In this document: one piece after another, positions 1-8,751 of the stretch | How positions within the stretch are numbered: the first letter of the stretch is position 1 | Layout: each line of letters starts with the position of its first letter | Assembly: GCF_002210165.1 (NCBI RefSeq) | Contig: NZ_AQQP01000001.1 | Coordinates: 124,001 to 188,000, forward strand | Source of the DNA: Phaeobacter sp. 22II1-1F12B | Lineage (GTDB): Bacteria; Pseudomonadota; Alphaproteobacteria; Rhodobacterales; Rhodobacteraceae | Direction: 5' to 3' | Length of the DNA stretch: 64,000 nt | Translations under genes and position numbers: made by a program | The notes under the pieces: model-generated | What the model was told of the DNA's origin: nothing | Database searches by the model: none | The model's input: the letters and a program-made list of their open reading frames with translations, nothing else

Positions 1-2
1 TG

Positions 3-374
3 GGGCTTGAGGCCCTGTCGCGAGGGGCCGAGCATGCGACTTTCGCAGAGAAAGGCCGGGTTGGTCAGGGATTGATCGGCAAGAACATTGCCCTGCTTAG
101 GGCGAAGGAAAAGACGCGGGTGATCCGGCAGGATGCGACGCGGCTGCCCGATGCCGATGCGCCCTGCGATCTTGTCTTTCTCGATCCGCCCTATGGTCAG
201 GGGCTAGGGGTAAAGGCGCTGGAGTCGGCGGCCGCCGGTGGATGGATCGCCGACGGCGCGCTGATTGTCTGGGAAGAGAGCACGCCGCAGGAGGCGCCGG
301 ACGGGTTCAAACTGCATGACCGTCGCAAATACGGCGATACACATGTCACGCTGCTTTGGTACGGCGCGGCCTGA
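3..374 (+). CDS. rsmD: 16S rRNA (guanine966-N2)-methyltransferase RsmD, 3' end only
   Basis: The gene enters from the left edge; the open frame runs from base 3 to the stop at 372-374 with no start in the window. The visible part opens with a GLEALSRGA segment, the usual end of the SAM-binding region in RsmD. About 60 residues later comes LVFLDPPYGQG, the (N/D)PPY catalytic motif of amino-methyltransferases acting on a base amine. RsmD methylates G966 of 16S rRNA in the small-subunit assembly intermediate. The C-terminal length fits the family, so only the N-terminal third or so is missing. The TTG at 72 is internal and should not be taken as a start. Confidence 0.85.
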   Translation, partial: GLEALSRGAEHATFAEKGRVGQGLIGKNIALLRAKEKTRVIRQDATRLPDADAPCDLVFLDPPYGQGLGVKALESAAAGGWIADGALIVWEESTPQEAPDGFKLHDRRKYGDTHVTLLWYGAA

Positions 375-395
375 TCCGGACGCGCCGCCAGCGGT

Positions 396-1211
396 TTAAC
401 CGTAGGTCGGGTGGAACTTGTTACCCGGCGAGTTGGTGAAGATCTCGCAACCGTCCTCGGTGACACCGATTGAATGCTCGAACTGCGCCGACAGCGATTT
501 GTCGCGGGTCACGGCTGTCCAGTCATCGGCCAGGGTCTTGGTTTCCGGGCGGCCCAGGTTGACCATCGGTTCGATGGTAAAGAACATGCCCGGTTCCAGA
601 ACGGCGCCATTGCCGGGACGGCCATAGTGCAGCACGTTCGGTGGCGCGTGGAACACGCGGCCCAGCCCGTGACCGCAGAAATCGCGCACGACGCTCATCC
701 GGTTGGCTTCGACAAAGGTTTGGATCGCGTGGCCGATATCGCCAAAGGTATTGCCCGGCTTGACCACCTCGATCCCGCGCATCAGCGCTTCGTAGGTGAC
801 GTCGATCAGGCGCTCCGCCTTGCGCGGCAGTTTGCCCGCCACGTACATGCGGCTGGTATCGCCGTACCAACCATCGACGATCACGGTCACGTCGATGTTG
901 AGAATATCGCCGTCCTTAAGCGTCTTTGGCCCGGGGATGCCATGGCAGACCACGTGGTTCACCGAAATGCAGCTTGCGTGCTGGTAGCCCTTGTAGCCGA
1001 TGGTTGCCGAGGTCGCGCCCGCGTCCTCGACCATCTTTGTGATCAGGCGGTCAAGCTCTTCGGTCGTCTGGCCAACGGTCACATGCTCGGCGATGTCGTC
1101 AAGAATCTGCGCGGCCAGAGCGCCAGCCACGTGCATTCCGGCGAAATCGGCGGTTTCGTAGATCCGGATCCCGTCCTTGGTCAGGCGGCCACGATGTTCG
1201 TTCTTCAACAA
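396..1211 (-). CDS. map: methionine aminopeptidase, type I
   Basis: This 271-residue cytosolic metalloenzyme removes the initiator methionine from new proteins. All five metal ligands of the pita-bread fold are visible: D107 (NIDVT), D118 (GDTSR), H181 (GHGLG), E214 (TIEP) and E245 (QFEHS). H90 (VCHGIP) is the conserved substrate-side histidine. There is no N-terminal zinc-finger extension, and the length is normal for bacterial type I enzymes. The gene lies 62 bases downstream of sfsA on the same strand and converges with rsmD. It is a housekeeping gene. Confidence 0.95.
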   Translation of the reverse strand: MLKNEHRGRLTKDGIRIYETADFAGMHVAGALAAQILDDIAEHVTVGQTTEELDRLITKMVEDAGATSATIGYKGYQHASCISVNHVVCHGIPGPKTLKDGDILNIDVTVIVDGWYGDTSRMYVAGKLPRKAERLIDVTYEALMRGIEVVKPGNTFGDIGHAIQTFVEANRMSVVRDFCGHGLGRVFHAPPNVLHYGRPGNGAVLEPGMFFTIEPMVNLGRPETKTLADDWTAVTRDKSLSAQFEHSIGVTEDGCEIFTNSPGNKFHPTYG

Positions 1212-1273
1212 GGGCTCTCCATCCTTTTGGATAGTTTCGATTATAACGACCCGTCCTTAAAATCCAATGGTCG

Positions 1274-1978
1274 TCAGGTCACGGCGGCCACAGAGCGACC
1301 AAGCGACACATGTTGAGGCGTGATATCGCAATCGTAGCAAAGAATTTCAACACCCGAGGCACGCGCAGCGGTAAAGGCGGTCGCATAAACTAGGTCGATA
1401 TCGCGGGCCAGATCGAAAGACGTGCAATCGGTGCGCTGGATCAGGTAGAGCATGATCGCGCGGTGTCCCTCGGCCGCCATGTCCGCAAGTTCGGCCAGAT
1501 GCTTGGCACCCCGGGCGGTCACGCTGTCGGGAAATTCGGCAAGTCCCGGCTGTCGCGACAGGGTTACTGATTTGACCTCGACATAGGCATCGGGAATGTC
1601 TGCGCCGGATAACAGGAAATCGATGCGGCTGGATTTGCCGTATTTCACCTCGGGCCGGACGGTATCGTAGGCAGCGAGTTCGGGGATTTCACGCGCCTCG
1701 AGTGCGTGGCGCAGGGCGCGGTTCGGCACGGATGTATCGACGCCGGTGAAATTCCCGTCCTCGTGATCGACCAGACGCCAGCCGTATTTCAGCTTTTTCT
1801 TTGGGTCGTCATTGGGTTCGAGCCAGATTTTCATACCAGGCTCGGCCAGCCCCATCATAGAGCCGGGGTTGGCGCAATGGGCGGTGATCTCGCGCCCGTC
1901 TTCCAACTGGCAATCGGCAAGAAAGCGTTTGTATCGCCGGATCAGCCGGGCCGGAACAAGAGGGGTTTGAAAGCGCAT
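1274..1978 (-). CDS. sfsA: SfsA family protein (sugar fermentation stimulation protein homolog)
   Basis: This 234-residue protein aligns over its whole length with SfsA: an N-terminal OB-like part (residues 1-80, with the HCANPGSM segment) and a C-terminal domain carrying IDFLL...AYVEVKS. That D...ExK pattern is the active-site signature of PD-(D/E)XK nucleases. In E. coli SfsA was described as a DNA-binding factor affecting maltose metabolism; its biochemical role is not settled. The gene is divergent from the CinA-type gene with only 48 bases between start codons, so both promoters must sit in or near that gap. Confidence 0.9.
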   Translation of the reverse strand: MRFQTPLVPARLIRRYKRFLADCQLEDGREITAHCANPGSMMGLAEPGMKIWLEPNDDPKKKLKYGWRLVDHEDGNFTGVDTSVPNRALRHALEAREIPELAAYDTVRPEVKYGKSSRIDFLLSGADIPDAYVEVKSVTLSRQPGLAEFPDSVTARGAKHLAELADMAAEGHRAIMLYLIQRTDCTSFDLARDIDLVYATAFTAARASGVEILCYDCDITPQHVSLGRSVAAVT

Positions 1979-2026
1979 GAGACGCGGCCTATACCCAGAT
2001 CAACAACCGTTCAAGGAGTTCCGCCC

Positions 2027-2755
2027 ATGCCAAATCCGACCGCCGCCATGCTTGTGATCGGGGATGAAATCCTGTCCGGGCGGACTCGCGACGCGAATAT
2101 GTACCATCTGGCCAACCAGTTGACGGAGCGCGGAATCGATCTGAAGGAAGTCCGGGTGGTGAGTGACGACGCCCCGGCTATCGTCGCGGCGGTCAAGGCG
2201 CTGTCGGCGGGGTTCGATCATGTCTTCACCAGCGGCGGCATCGGGCCGACCCATGATGACATCACCGCCGATTGTATTGCCGAGGCTTTCGACACGCCGA
2301 TCAGCATCCGCGACGATGCCCGTGCGCTGCTTGCCGCGCATTACGAACGGACGGGGCGCGAGCTGAACGCAGCCCGGCTCCGGATGGCGCGAATTCCGGA
2401 TGGGGCGGCGCTGATCGAGAACCCGGTGTCGGTTGCGCCGGGCTTTACCATTGGCAACGTGCATGTGATGGCGGGTGTGCCATCGGTGTTCGAGGCGATG
2501 GTGGCCAGCGTTCTGCCCGGCCTTACCGGCGGTGCGCCGCTGATCTCGGAATCCCTTCGTGTTGAAAAGGGCGAAGGCGATATTGCGGAAACGCTCACCT
2601 CGATTTCGACCACCTACCACGACCTGTCCATCGGTTGTTACCCGTTTCAGGAAAACGGCCGTTACGGCGCAAATGTCGTGCTGCGCGGCAGCGATGCAGC
2701 GCGGGTCAGTGCGGCGCGAACGGCATTGGTCCGCGCACTGGAGGCGCTGGCATGA
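2027..2755 (+). CDS. CinA-type molybdopterin-binding (MoCF) domain protein
   Basis: The chosen start is the ATG at 2027, preceded by AAGGAG at 2012-2017. The frame extends further upstream, but that part is antisense to sfsA. The 242-residue product starts with MLVIGDEILSGRT and contains the SGGIGPTHDD signature of the MoaB/MoeA/CinA fold. It has only the N-terminal CinA domain and lacks the C-terminal nicotinamide-nucleotide amidase domain of full-length CinA. Such single-domain proteins are often labelled competence/damage-inducible protein A; a pyrophosphatase role is possible but not shown here. The stop overlaps the next start (ATGA). Confidence 0.85.
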   Translation: MPNPTAAMLVIGDEILSGRTRDANMYHLANQLTERGIDLKEVRVVSDDAPAIVAAVKALSAGFDHVFTSGGIGPTHDDITADCIAEAFDTPISIRDDARALLAAHYERTGRELNAARLRMARIPDGAALIENPVSVAPGFTIGNVHVMAGVPSVFEAMVASVLPGLTGGAPLISESLRVEKGEGDIAETLTSISTTYHDLSIGCYPFQENGRYGANVVLRGSDAARVSAARTALVRALEALA

Positions 2756-3486
2756 CCACGCCCGACTGGTACGCCGTCATCGACGGTACATGGCCGGCGG
2801 CCACCTACCGCGAGGAGGACCCCTGGACCTTTCGCGAAGGCCGGGGCGGCGGTAGCCGGGTATCGGCGACAACCGCAGATGGGCCGGTAACCGAGACCGA
2901 TATCGACCGCGCCGAAGAAGCAATGCTGGCGATGGATCAAAAGCTGATCTTCCAGATCCGCGAAGGTCAGGAAGATTTAGACCGGATGCTGGCGGCGCGC
3001 GGCTATGCCATTCTTGACCCGGTCACGATCTATGCCTGTGCGCCAGAGACGCTCTGCGATGTGGCGATTCCACGGGTGACGGTTCTTCAGGTATGGGAGC
3101 CGCTCGCGATCATGCGCGAAATCTGGGCGGCTGGCGGCATTGGCCCGGAACGCATCGAGGTTATGAAACGCACCAAGGGCCCAAGAGTCAGCCTGCTGGG
3201 GCGGCTCAACGACAAACCGGGCGGCGTCGCCTTTGTTGCGATCCACGATGGGGTCGCGATGGTCCACGCGGTCGAGGTCTGCCCGGGGCAGCGCCGTCTT
3301 GGCATGGGCCGCTGGTTCATGCGCGCGGCAGCCTTCTGGGCGCGCGACAATGGCGCCCACACCCTGTCGGTCATGTGTACGGACGCCAATGGCCCGGCCA
3401 ATGGTTTGTACCGCTCGCTGGGCATGACCGTGACAGGGCACTATCATTACCGGCACAGTACAACGGGGAGAGTGACACGTGACTGA
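2752..3486 (+). CDS. GNAT family N-acetyltransferase
   Basis: The start is the ATG at 2752, overlapping the preceding stop by four bases, which implies translational coupling. The 244-residue product has an acetyl-CoA-binding GNAT core in its C-terminal half: VHAVEVCPGQRRLGMGRWFM is the motif A region (R/Q-x-x-G-x-G/A-like), and NGPANGLYRSLGM is the usual motif B end. The N-terminal 100 residues are less conserved and may form a degenerate second GNAT repeat. The substrate cannot be predicted. It sits second in a plus-strand run from the CinA-type gene to the OmpA gene. Confidence 0.8.
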   Translation: MTTPDWYAVIDGTWPAATYREEDPWTFREGRGGGSRVSATTADGPVTETDIDRAEEAMLAMDQKLIFQIREGQEDLDRMLAARGYAILDPVTIYACAPETLCDVAIPRVTVLQVWEPLAIMREIWAAGGIGPERIEVMKRTKGPRVSLLGRLNDKPGGVAFVAIHDGVAMVHAVEVCPGQRRLGMGRWFMRAAAFWARDNGAHTLSVMCTDANGPANGLYRSLGMTVTGHYHYRHSTTGRVTRD

Positions 3487-4051
3487 AAAAGACAAGCCGA
3501 CCGCCTTGGACCTGCCGATGGTCGATCCGCTGCCTGAAGCGACGCAGAAGTATTTCGACATCTGCATGGAAAAGCTGGGCATGGTGCCCAATGTGCTCAA
3601 GGCGAACGCGTTCGACATCGACAAGCTCAACGCCTTTACCGGCATGTATAATGACCTGATGCTAGCCGACAGCGGGCTTTCCAAGCTCGAACGCGAGATG
3701 ATTGCGGTCGTGGTGTCTTCGATCAACAAGTGCTTTTACTGCCTGACCGCCCATGGTGCCGCCGTGCGCCAGCTCTCCGGCGATCCGGTGCTTGGCGAGA
3801 TGCTGGTGATGAATTTCCGGGTGGCCGATCTGGACGCGCGTCAGCGGGCGATGCTGGAATTCGCGGAAAAGGTCACGATCTCAAGCCACAAGGTCGAGGA
3901 AGACGACCGGCAGGCCCTGCGCGAAGTTGGTTTTAGCGACCGGGATATCTGGGACATCGCCAATGTGACCGGCTTTTTCAACATGTCCAACCGCGTGGCA
4001 AGTGCCACGGATATGCGCCCGAACGACGCCTATCACGCGCAGGCAAGATGA
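3479..4051 (+). CDS. carboxymuconolactone decarboxylase / AhpD-like (peroxidase-related) protein
   Basis: The start is a GTG at 3479, overlapping the end of the GNAT gene by 8 bases, with GGGGAG at 3465-3470 as ribosome-binding site. The 190-residue product has the CMD/AhpD fold signature SSINKCFYCLTAHGAAVR, including the CxxC pair and the following histidine. In AhpD that site relays electrons to peroxiredoxin AhpC. The family is usually called uncharacterized peroxidase-related enzyme. A redox or peroxide-protection role is likely; the physiological partner is not apparent from the neighbourhood. Confidence 0.85.
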   Translation: MTEKDKPTALDLPMVDPLPEATQKYFDICMEKLGMVPNVLKANAFDIDKLNAFTGMYNDLMLADSGLSKLEREMIAVVVSSINKCFYCLTAHGAAVRQLSGDPVLGEMLVMNFRVADLDARQRAMLEFAEKVTISSHKVEEDDRQALREVGFSDRDIWDIANVTGFFNMSNRVASATDMRPNDAYHAQAR

Positions 4052-4965
4052 TCCGCCTGATCGCCGCATTCATACTGGCGGCAACGCCGGTCGCGGCGGT
4101 CGAGCTGTCCCTGCCGGTTGGCGCGCGCATGCTGTCCGAGCGGGTGATCCCGCTGGATGACTACGCGATGCCGGTGGGCGCCTATCGTGATGGTATCCTG
4201 CCGACCGAGACCTTTACCGGAGAGGTTGCCCGCCGCACCTGGCGGATCAACAGTTCCGACCTGACGACGCTTCAGGTGCTTGAACCGATCCGGACACAGC
4301 TTGAGCAGGCCGGGTACGAGGTGCTGCACGCCTGCAAGGATATCGAATGCGGCGGCTTCGATTTCCGTTTCCGGACCGAGATCACACCGGCGCCGGACAT
4401 GTATGTCGATATCAGGAATTTTCGCTACGTGGCCGCGCAAAAGGCGAACGGAGAAGCGTTAAGCGTGCTGGTCAGCAAGAGCCGGGCATCCGCCTACATC
4501 CAGGTTATCGAGGTATCACCCAAGGAGCTCGAAGAAGTCCCGACCGAACCTGTCGCCGACATTGAAACACCAGAAGAAGGTCAGCCACCGCAGACGCTTA
4601 ACCAGTTCGAGCGTGATGGTCATATCGTGCTGCGCGATCTCGAATTTGAAACCGGCGCCGTTGCGCTTGGTCCGGGGCCTTATCAGTCGCTGGTCAATCT
4701 TGCCGCCTATCTGACAGAGAATCCCGGCGTGCGGATCGCGCTTGTCGGGCATACGGATTCGGTTGGCGGTCTGGCCGGGAATATCGACCTGTCCCGCAGA
4801 CGCGCGCAGGCGGTGCGGGACAGGCTGATCGAAACCTATGATATCGACGCGGGTCGGCTTGAGGCGGATGGCGTGGGCTATCTTGCCCCGGCGGCCAGCA
4901 ATCTCGACCCGCAGGGCCGCGAGGACAACAGGCGCGTCGAGGCGGTGCTGCTGTCGCTGGAATGA
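4048..4965 (+). CDS. OmpA family outer-membrane/peptidoglycan-associated protein
   Basis: The 305-residue protein begins with a signal peptide (MIRLIAAFILAATPVAAVE). Residues about 20-180 form a poorly conserved periplasmic part containing a cysteine pair (HACKDIECGG). The C-terminal OmpA domain (about 195-305) shows LVGHTDSVGG and the NxxLSxxRAxxV-type helix (NIDLSRRRAQAVRDRL), which bind meso-diaminopimelate in peptidoglycan. The start overlaps the CMD gene by ATGA. It probably tethers the outer envelope to the wall. A hairpin terminator follows the stop. Confidence 0.87.
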   Translation: MIRLIAAFILAATPVAAVELSLPVGARMLSERVIPLDDYAMPVGAYRDGILPTETFTGEVARRTWRINSSDLTTLQVLEPIRTQLEQAGYEVLHACKDIECGGFDFRFRTEITPAPDMYVDIRNFRYVAAQKANGEALSVLVSKSRASAYIQVIEVSPKELEEVPTEPVADIETPEEGQPPQTLNQFERDGHIVLRDLEFETGAVALGPGPYQSLVNLAAYLTENPGVRIALVGHTDSVGGLAGNIDLSRRRAQAVRDRLIETYDIDAGRLEADGVGYLAPAASNLDPQGREDNRRVEAVLLSLE

Positions 4966-4968
4966 AAA

Positions 4969-4986
4969 CGGGGGCCGCAGCCCCCG
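4969..4986. terminator. bidirectional hairpin between OmpA and thiolase genes
   Basis: A 7-bp GC stem (CGGGGGC / GCCCCCG) with a CGCA loop lies between two convergent stops. Read on minus it is followed by TTTTC, so it should end the thiolase transcript well; on plus the following U-tract is poor. Confidence 0.7.
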
Positions 4987-4995
4987 GTTCCGATA

Positions 4996-6171
4996 TCAGA
5001 TCCGCTCGATGGCAAGGGCGATGCCCTGACCGCCGCCGATGCACATGGTGATGATCGCTTTCGATCCGCCAATCCGCTCAAGCTCGTAAAGCGCCTTGAT
5101 CGTGATCAGGGCACCGGTCGCGCCCACCGGGTGGCCCAACGCGATGGCACCGCCATTGGGGTTCACCTTGTCGGTATCCAGACCCAGTTCGCGGTTCACC
5201 GCGATGGCCTGCGCGGCAAAGGCCTCGTTGCTTTCGATCACGTCGAAATCCTCGACGCTCAGACCGGTTTTCTTGAGCAGGTTCTGAACAGCCGGGATCG
5301 GACCGACACCCATGACTTCGGGACGCACGCCGGAATGGGCATAGCCCAGCACGCGGGCGCGCGGCTTGAGACCGGCCTTTTCCGCAGCGGAGGCGCTGGC
5401 GAGGACGATGGCCCCTGCACCGTCATTGATGCCACTGGCGTTGCCCGCCGTCACGGTGCCGTCCTTCTGGAACGCAGGCCGCAACCCGGCAAGCGCCTCG
5501 GCGCTGGTCTTCTTGGGGTGCTCATCGACCTTGAAGGGCACTTTCTCGCGCTTGACCATCACGTCGACCGGCGCGATCTGGCTTTCGAAATAGCCCGCCT
5601 CGATGGCCTTGGCTGCGCGGGTCTGCGAGGTCAGCGCAAAGGCGTCCTGATCTTCGCGGGTGATCTGGTGTTCCGAGGCGACGTTTTCCGCTGTCACGCC
5701 CATATGGCCGGTGCCAAAGGGGCAGTTCAGCGCGCCCAGCATCATGTCGAGCGACTTGATATCGCCCATCTTCTGGCCCCAGCGGGCCGAGGGCACGATA
5801 TAGGGGCTGCGCGACATCGCCTCGGCACCACCGGCAACCGCGTAATCCGCGTCGCCCAGCATCACGTTCTGAATGGCTGAGACAATCGCCTGCGCACCGG
5901 ATCCACACAGACGGTTCACGTTCATCGCCGGGGTGGTTTCCGGGATACCGGCCTGCATCGCGGCAACGCGGCTCAGGTACATGTCGCGCGGTTCGGTGTT
6001 GATCACGTGGCCAAAGACGACATGGCCGATCTGCCCGCCTTCGACGCCCGAACGTTCAAGCGCGGCTTCGGTCACGACGGTGGCCAGATCAATCGGGGCC
6101 ACGCTGGACAGGGCGCCTCCGAAGGTCCCGATCGCGGTGCGGGCACCGTCCAGAATAACGACATCAGTCAT
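4996..6171 (-). CDS. acetyl-CoA C-acetyltransferase (thiolase)
   Basis: The start is the ATG at 6171 with AAAGGGAG upstream; an in-frame extension to 6246 lacks thiolase similarity. The 391-residue enzyme shows the nucleophilic C89 (NRLCGSG), the GHPVGATGA histidine loop and the C-terminal CIGGGQG acid/base cysteine. It belongs to the biosynthetic/degradative acetoacetyl-CoA thiolase group (PhbA/AtoB). No PHB reductase or synthase lies nearby. It diverges from an XRE-cupin regulator, which may control it. Substrate preference beyond acetoacetyl-CoA (for example beta-ketoadipyl-CoA) cannot be excluded. Confidence 0.9.
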   Translation of the reverse strand: MTDVVILDGARTAIGTFGGALSSVAPIDLATVVTEAALERSGVEGGQIGHVVFGHVINTEPRDMYLSRVAAMQAGIPETTPAMNVNRLCGSGAQAIVSAIQNVMLGDADYAVAGGAEAMSRSPYIVPSARWGQKMGDIKSLDMMLGALNCPFGTGHMGVTAENVASEHQITREDQDAFALTSQTRAAKAIEAGYFESQIAPVDVMVKREKVPFKVDEHPKKTSAEALAGLRPAFQKDGTVTAGNASGINDGAGAIVLASASAAEKAGLKPRARVLGYAHSGVRPEVMGVGPIPAVQNLLKKTGLSVEDFDVIESNEAFAAQAIAVNRELGLDTDKVNPNGGAIALGHPVGATGALITIKALYELERIGGSKAIITMCIGGGQGIALAIERI

Positions 6172-6247
6172 AGCTTTACTCCCTTTCAAAATCCTCGCGG
6201 GGAATATGCGCGCAGAATTTTTGTCATTCCAGCGCAATCCGGTCATT

Positions 6248-6261
6248 GTTGAATTGACAAC
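6248..6261. promoter_or_regulatory. candidate operator: short inverted repeat in the thiolase/XRE-cupin divergent region
   Basis: GTTG-AATTGA-CAAC is a small perfect inverted repeat in the 118-base gap between the divergent starts of the thiolase and the XRE-cupin regulator. HTH regulators often bind such sites and repress both directions. The assignment is by position only. Confidence 0.25.
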
Positions 6262-6289
6262 GCGTCACTTTCACTTTCATCAATCCGTC

Positions 6290-6856
6290 ATGACGGAAAA
6301 CACCGACGATATCCTGAACCGCCTACCAGCCCGGCTTAAAGAAGCCCGTCGCGCCAAGGGCCTATCGCTTGAGGCCGTGGCGAACCTGTCCGGCGTGTCC
6401 CGTTCAATGGTGAGCCAGATCGAACGCGGTGAAAGCAGCCCGACCATATCGACGCTCTGGAACCTGACGCGCGCGCTTCAGGTGGATTTTGCCGGTCTTC
6501 TTGACGCGGAAACGGCCCGCGACCGGATCGACGTGATCCGCGCCGAAGAGGCCCCGACCATCGAAAACATGGGAGAGGGTTGCCGCATCCGCATCCTGTC
6601 CCCGCCCGAAGAGGCCGGCCATCACGAGGTCTACGAGTTGATCTTTACTGAGGGCGGGGCCCTCAGAAGCCAACCGCACACGCGCGGCGCCACCGAACAA
6701 CTTACGGTGATCAGCGGTGAGGTGCAGGTGACCTCGGGCGCTGCGGAATCGACCCTGTCACAGGGCGATACGGCCCGTTACGCGGCGGATGTCCCGCATA
6801 GCATCCGGTCCGCCGGATCACCGGCAAGGGCATTACTGATCGTCAAGAACGCCTGA
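6290..6856 (+). CDS. XRE-family transcriptional regulator with C-terminal cupin domain
   Basis: The start is the ATG at 6290; the longer open frame upstream is antisense to the thiolase. The 188-residue protein has an HTH_3 domain (about 9-65, with LSGVSRSMVSQIERGESSPT as the helix-turn-helix) and a small cupin (about 110-188) that normally senses a metabolite. Members of this class (PuuR- and SutR-like) regulate adjacent amine, amino-acid or sulfur genes. It lies upstream of kbl-tdh on the same strand and opposite the thiolase, so it could regulate threonine breakdown, the thiolase, or both. Confidence 0.87.
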   Translation: MTENTDDILNRLPARLKEARRAKGLSLEAVANLSGVSRSMVSQIERGESSPTISTLWNLTRALQVDFAGLLDAETARDRIDVIRAEEAPTIENMGEGCRIRILSPPEEAGHHEVYELIFTEGGALRSQPHTRGATEQLTVISGEVQVTSGAAESTLSQGDTARYAADVPHSIRSAGSPARALLIVKNA

Positions 6857-6930
6857 AAATCCGTCTTACAGGAATTTTTCCGCTAAACTGGAAATCCCTC
6901 TTTCAGGAATCACTCTGGCCATGGTAAGGG

Positions 6931-6953
6931 TCGGGCAAAGGAGACCTGCCCGA
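6931..6953 (+). promoter_or_regulatory. hairpin presenting the kbl Shine-Dalgarno sequence
   Basis: A perfect 7-bp stem (TCGGGCA 6931-6937 with TGCCCGA 6947-6953) encloses a 9-base loop AAGGAGACC that contains the ribosome-binding site. The last paired base is the A of the kbl ATG. The structure leaves the SD in an exposed loop while pairing the bases next to the start. It could tune kbl translation; no ligand is implied. Confidence 0.5.
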
Positions 6954-8137
6954 TGACCAGCGAATTTCTGTCCCATATTTCGAACACGCTTGCCGAGATC
7001 GAAGCCGAGGGGCTGACCAAGCGCGAACGTCTGATCACCTCACCCCAGGGCGGCGAGATCACCGTGAACGGGCGCAATGTCATCAACCTCTGCGCCAATA
7101 ACTACCTTGGGCTGGCCGATCATCCGGACCTGATCGCGGCGGCCCGCGCGGCGATGGAGCCCAAAGGGTTCGGCATGGCCTCGGTCCGGTTCATCTGTGG
7201 CACGCAGGATATCCACCGCGAGCTTGAACAGGCACTGGCGAAATTCCTCGGCATGGAGGATTCGATCCTGTTCGCAGCCTGCTTCGACGCCAATGGCGGC
7301 CTGTTCGAACCATTGCTTGGCCCCGAGGACGCGGTGATCTCAGACGCGCTGAACCATGCCTCGATCATTGACGGTATCAGGCTCTGCAAAGCGAAAAGAT
7401 ACCGCTATGCCAATTCCGACATGGACGATCTCGAAGCACAGCTAAAGGCCGCGAAAGCCGACGGTGCGCGCCATATCATGATCGCCACAGATGGCGTTTT
7501 CTCGATGGACGGCTATCTTGCCAAGCTTGGCGAAATCCGCGCGCTGGCAGACAAGTACGACGCCATTGTCATGGTGGACGATTGCCATGCGACCGGGTTC
7601 ATGGGTCCAAAGGGCGAAGGCACCCCGGCCCATGCGGGCGTTAGTGTCGATATCCTGACCGGCACGCTCGGCAAGGCGCTGGGCGGGGCAATCGGCGGCT
7701 ATATCGCCGGGCCGCAACCGGTGATCGACCTGCTGCGCCAGCGTGCACGGCCCTATCTGTTTTCCAACTCGCTGCCTCCCGCCATCGTCGCGGCCGGGCT
7801 CGAGGCGCTGCGTCTGGTACAAGAGGGCGACGATCTGCGCGCCCGGCTGTTCGAGAATGCAAAATACTGGCGCGAGGGGCTGGCCGATCTCGGATTCGAC
7901 CTTTTGCCTGGCGAACACCCGATCATCCCGGTCATGCTTGGCGAAGCGCAACTGGCACAGGACATGGCGAACCGGCTGTTCGAAGAAGGCGTCTATGTCT
8001 CGGGCTTTTTCTTCCCCGTGGTCCCACGCGGGCAGGCCCGGATCAGAACCCAGATGAACGCGGCTCTCACCCGCGAAGAGCTCGACCGTGCGCTTGATGC
8101 TTTTGCCATGGCCGGGAAGGCGACCGGGGTGATCTGA
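6953..8137 (+). CDS. kbl: 2-amino-3-ketobutyrate CoA ligase (glycine C-acetyltransferase)
   Basis: This 394-residue PLP enzyme of the alpha-oxoamine synthase family cleaves 2-amino-3-ketobutyrate with CoA into glycine and acetyl-CoA, the second step of threonine breakdown. Visible features are [10 protein letters not shown], the [13 protein letters not shown] segment and the PLP-lysine region [15 protein letters not shown]. Length and motifs match E. coli Kbl. It opens an operon in which each gene overlaps the next: its TGA shares one base with the methyltransferase ATG, and tdh follows. The SD AAGGAG lies in a hairpin loop. Confidence 0.95.
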   Translation: MTSEFLSHISNTLAEIEAEGLTKRERLITSPQGGEITVNGRNVINLCANNYLGLADHPDLIAAARAAMEPKGFGMASVRFICGTQDIHRELEQALAKFLGMEDSILFAACFDANGGLFEPLLGPEDAVISDALNHASIIDGIRLCKAKRYRYANSDMDDLEAQLKAAKADGARHIMIATDGVFSMDGYLAKLGEIRALADKYDAIVMVDDCHATGFMGPKGEGTPAHAGVSVDILTGTLGKALGGAIGGYIAGPQPVIDLLRQRARPYLFSNSLPPAIVAAGLEALRLVQEGDDLRARLFENAKYWREGLADLGFDLLPGEHPIIPVMLGEAQLAQDMANRLFEEGVYVSGFFFPVVPRGQARIRTQMNAALTREELDRALDAFAMAGKATGVI

Positions 8138-8751
8138 TGGACACCGGAAACGAAGCCCTACGGATTTACGCCAAGAATGCCGAGCAGCTTGCAACCCGCT
8201 ATGAAACCGTTGATGCCGATGCGGTTTTTGCCCCGCTCGCCAGCTTGCTGCCCGAGGCGCCTGCCTGCATCGCCGATATCGGTGCCGGAACCGGCCGCGA
8301 CGCGGCTTGGCTGGCGGCACGCGCACATAGGGTAACCGCCGTAGAACCAACGCCGGGCTTGCGAGACGCCGGCATTGCCCGGCACGGCGACAGTCTGGAA
8401 TGGGTGTCGGACACCTTGCCGGATCTCACGGCGCTTGGTAACCGCACATTCAACCTGATCTTCGTGAATGCGGTATGGCATCATCTCGATGAGTCCTCGC
8501 GGCAAACTGCCATATCGCGCCTGGCCAAGCTCACACGTGCGGGCGGGCGCATCCTGGTCTCGCTGCGGCACGGGCCGCGGCCAAAGGGCCAACCGATCGA
8601 GCCCCTTGATACGGAACAGGAAATCGATCGTGCTCAACGCGCAGGCCTGCAGCTGATCGAACGCATCGTAACCGACTCGCGGCAGGAACATAACCGGCAG
8701 GCAGATGTGACCTGGACCTGGCTGGCACTGGAACAAAGAGACATCTCATGA
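8137..8751 (+). CDS. class I SAM-dependent methyltransferase inside the kbl-tdh operon
   Basis: The 204-residue protein has a Rossmann methyltransferase core: motif [16 protein letters not shown] (about 46-60), an acidic residue ending the second strand (VTAVEPTP), and [14 protein letters not shown] as the motif IV region. It is UbiE/Methyltransf_25-like, and its substrate is unknown. It overlaps kbl by one base and tdh by four, so it is translationally coupled to both. kbl and tdh are usually directly adjacent, which makes this insertion notable. It may act on a threonine-derived metabolite, but that is only inference from position. Confidence 0.82.
   Translation: MDTGNEALRIYAKNAEQLATRYETVDADAVFAPLASLLPEAPACIADIGAGTGRDAAWLAARAHRVTAVEPTPGLRDAGIARHGDSLEWVSDTLPDLTALGNRTFNLIFVNAVWHHLDESSRQTAISRLAKLTRAGGRILVSLRHGPRPKGQPIEPLDTEQEIDRAQRAGLQLIERIVTDSRQEHNRQADVTWTWLALEQRDIS

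Noticed and set aside
474-1316. Long plus-strand open frame opposite map
   Set aside because: It is antisense to a gene with all five metal ligands intact; its own translation has no family features. High-GC genomes give such shadows.
5131-5880. Plus-strand frame opposite the thiolase
   Set aside because: It is a shadow of the thiolase reading frame.
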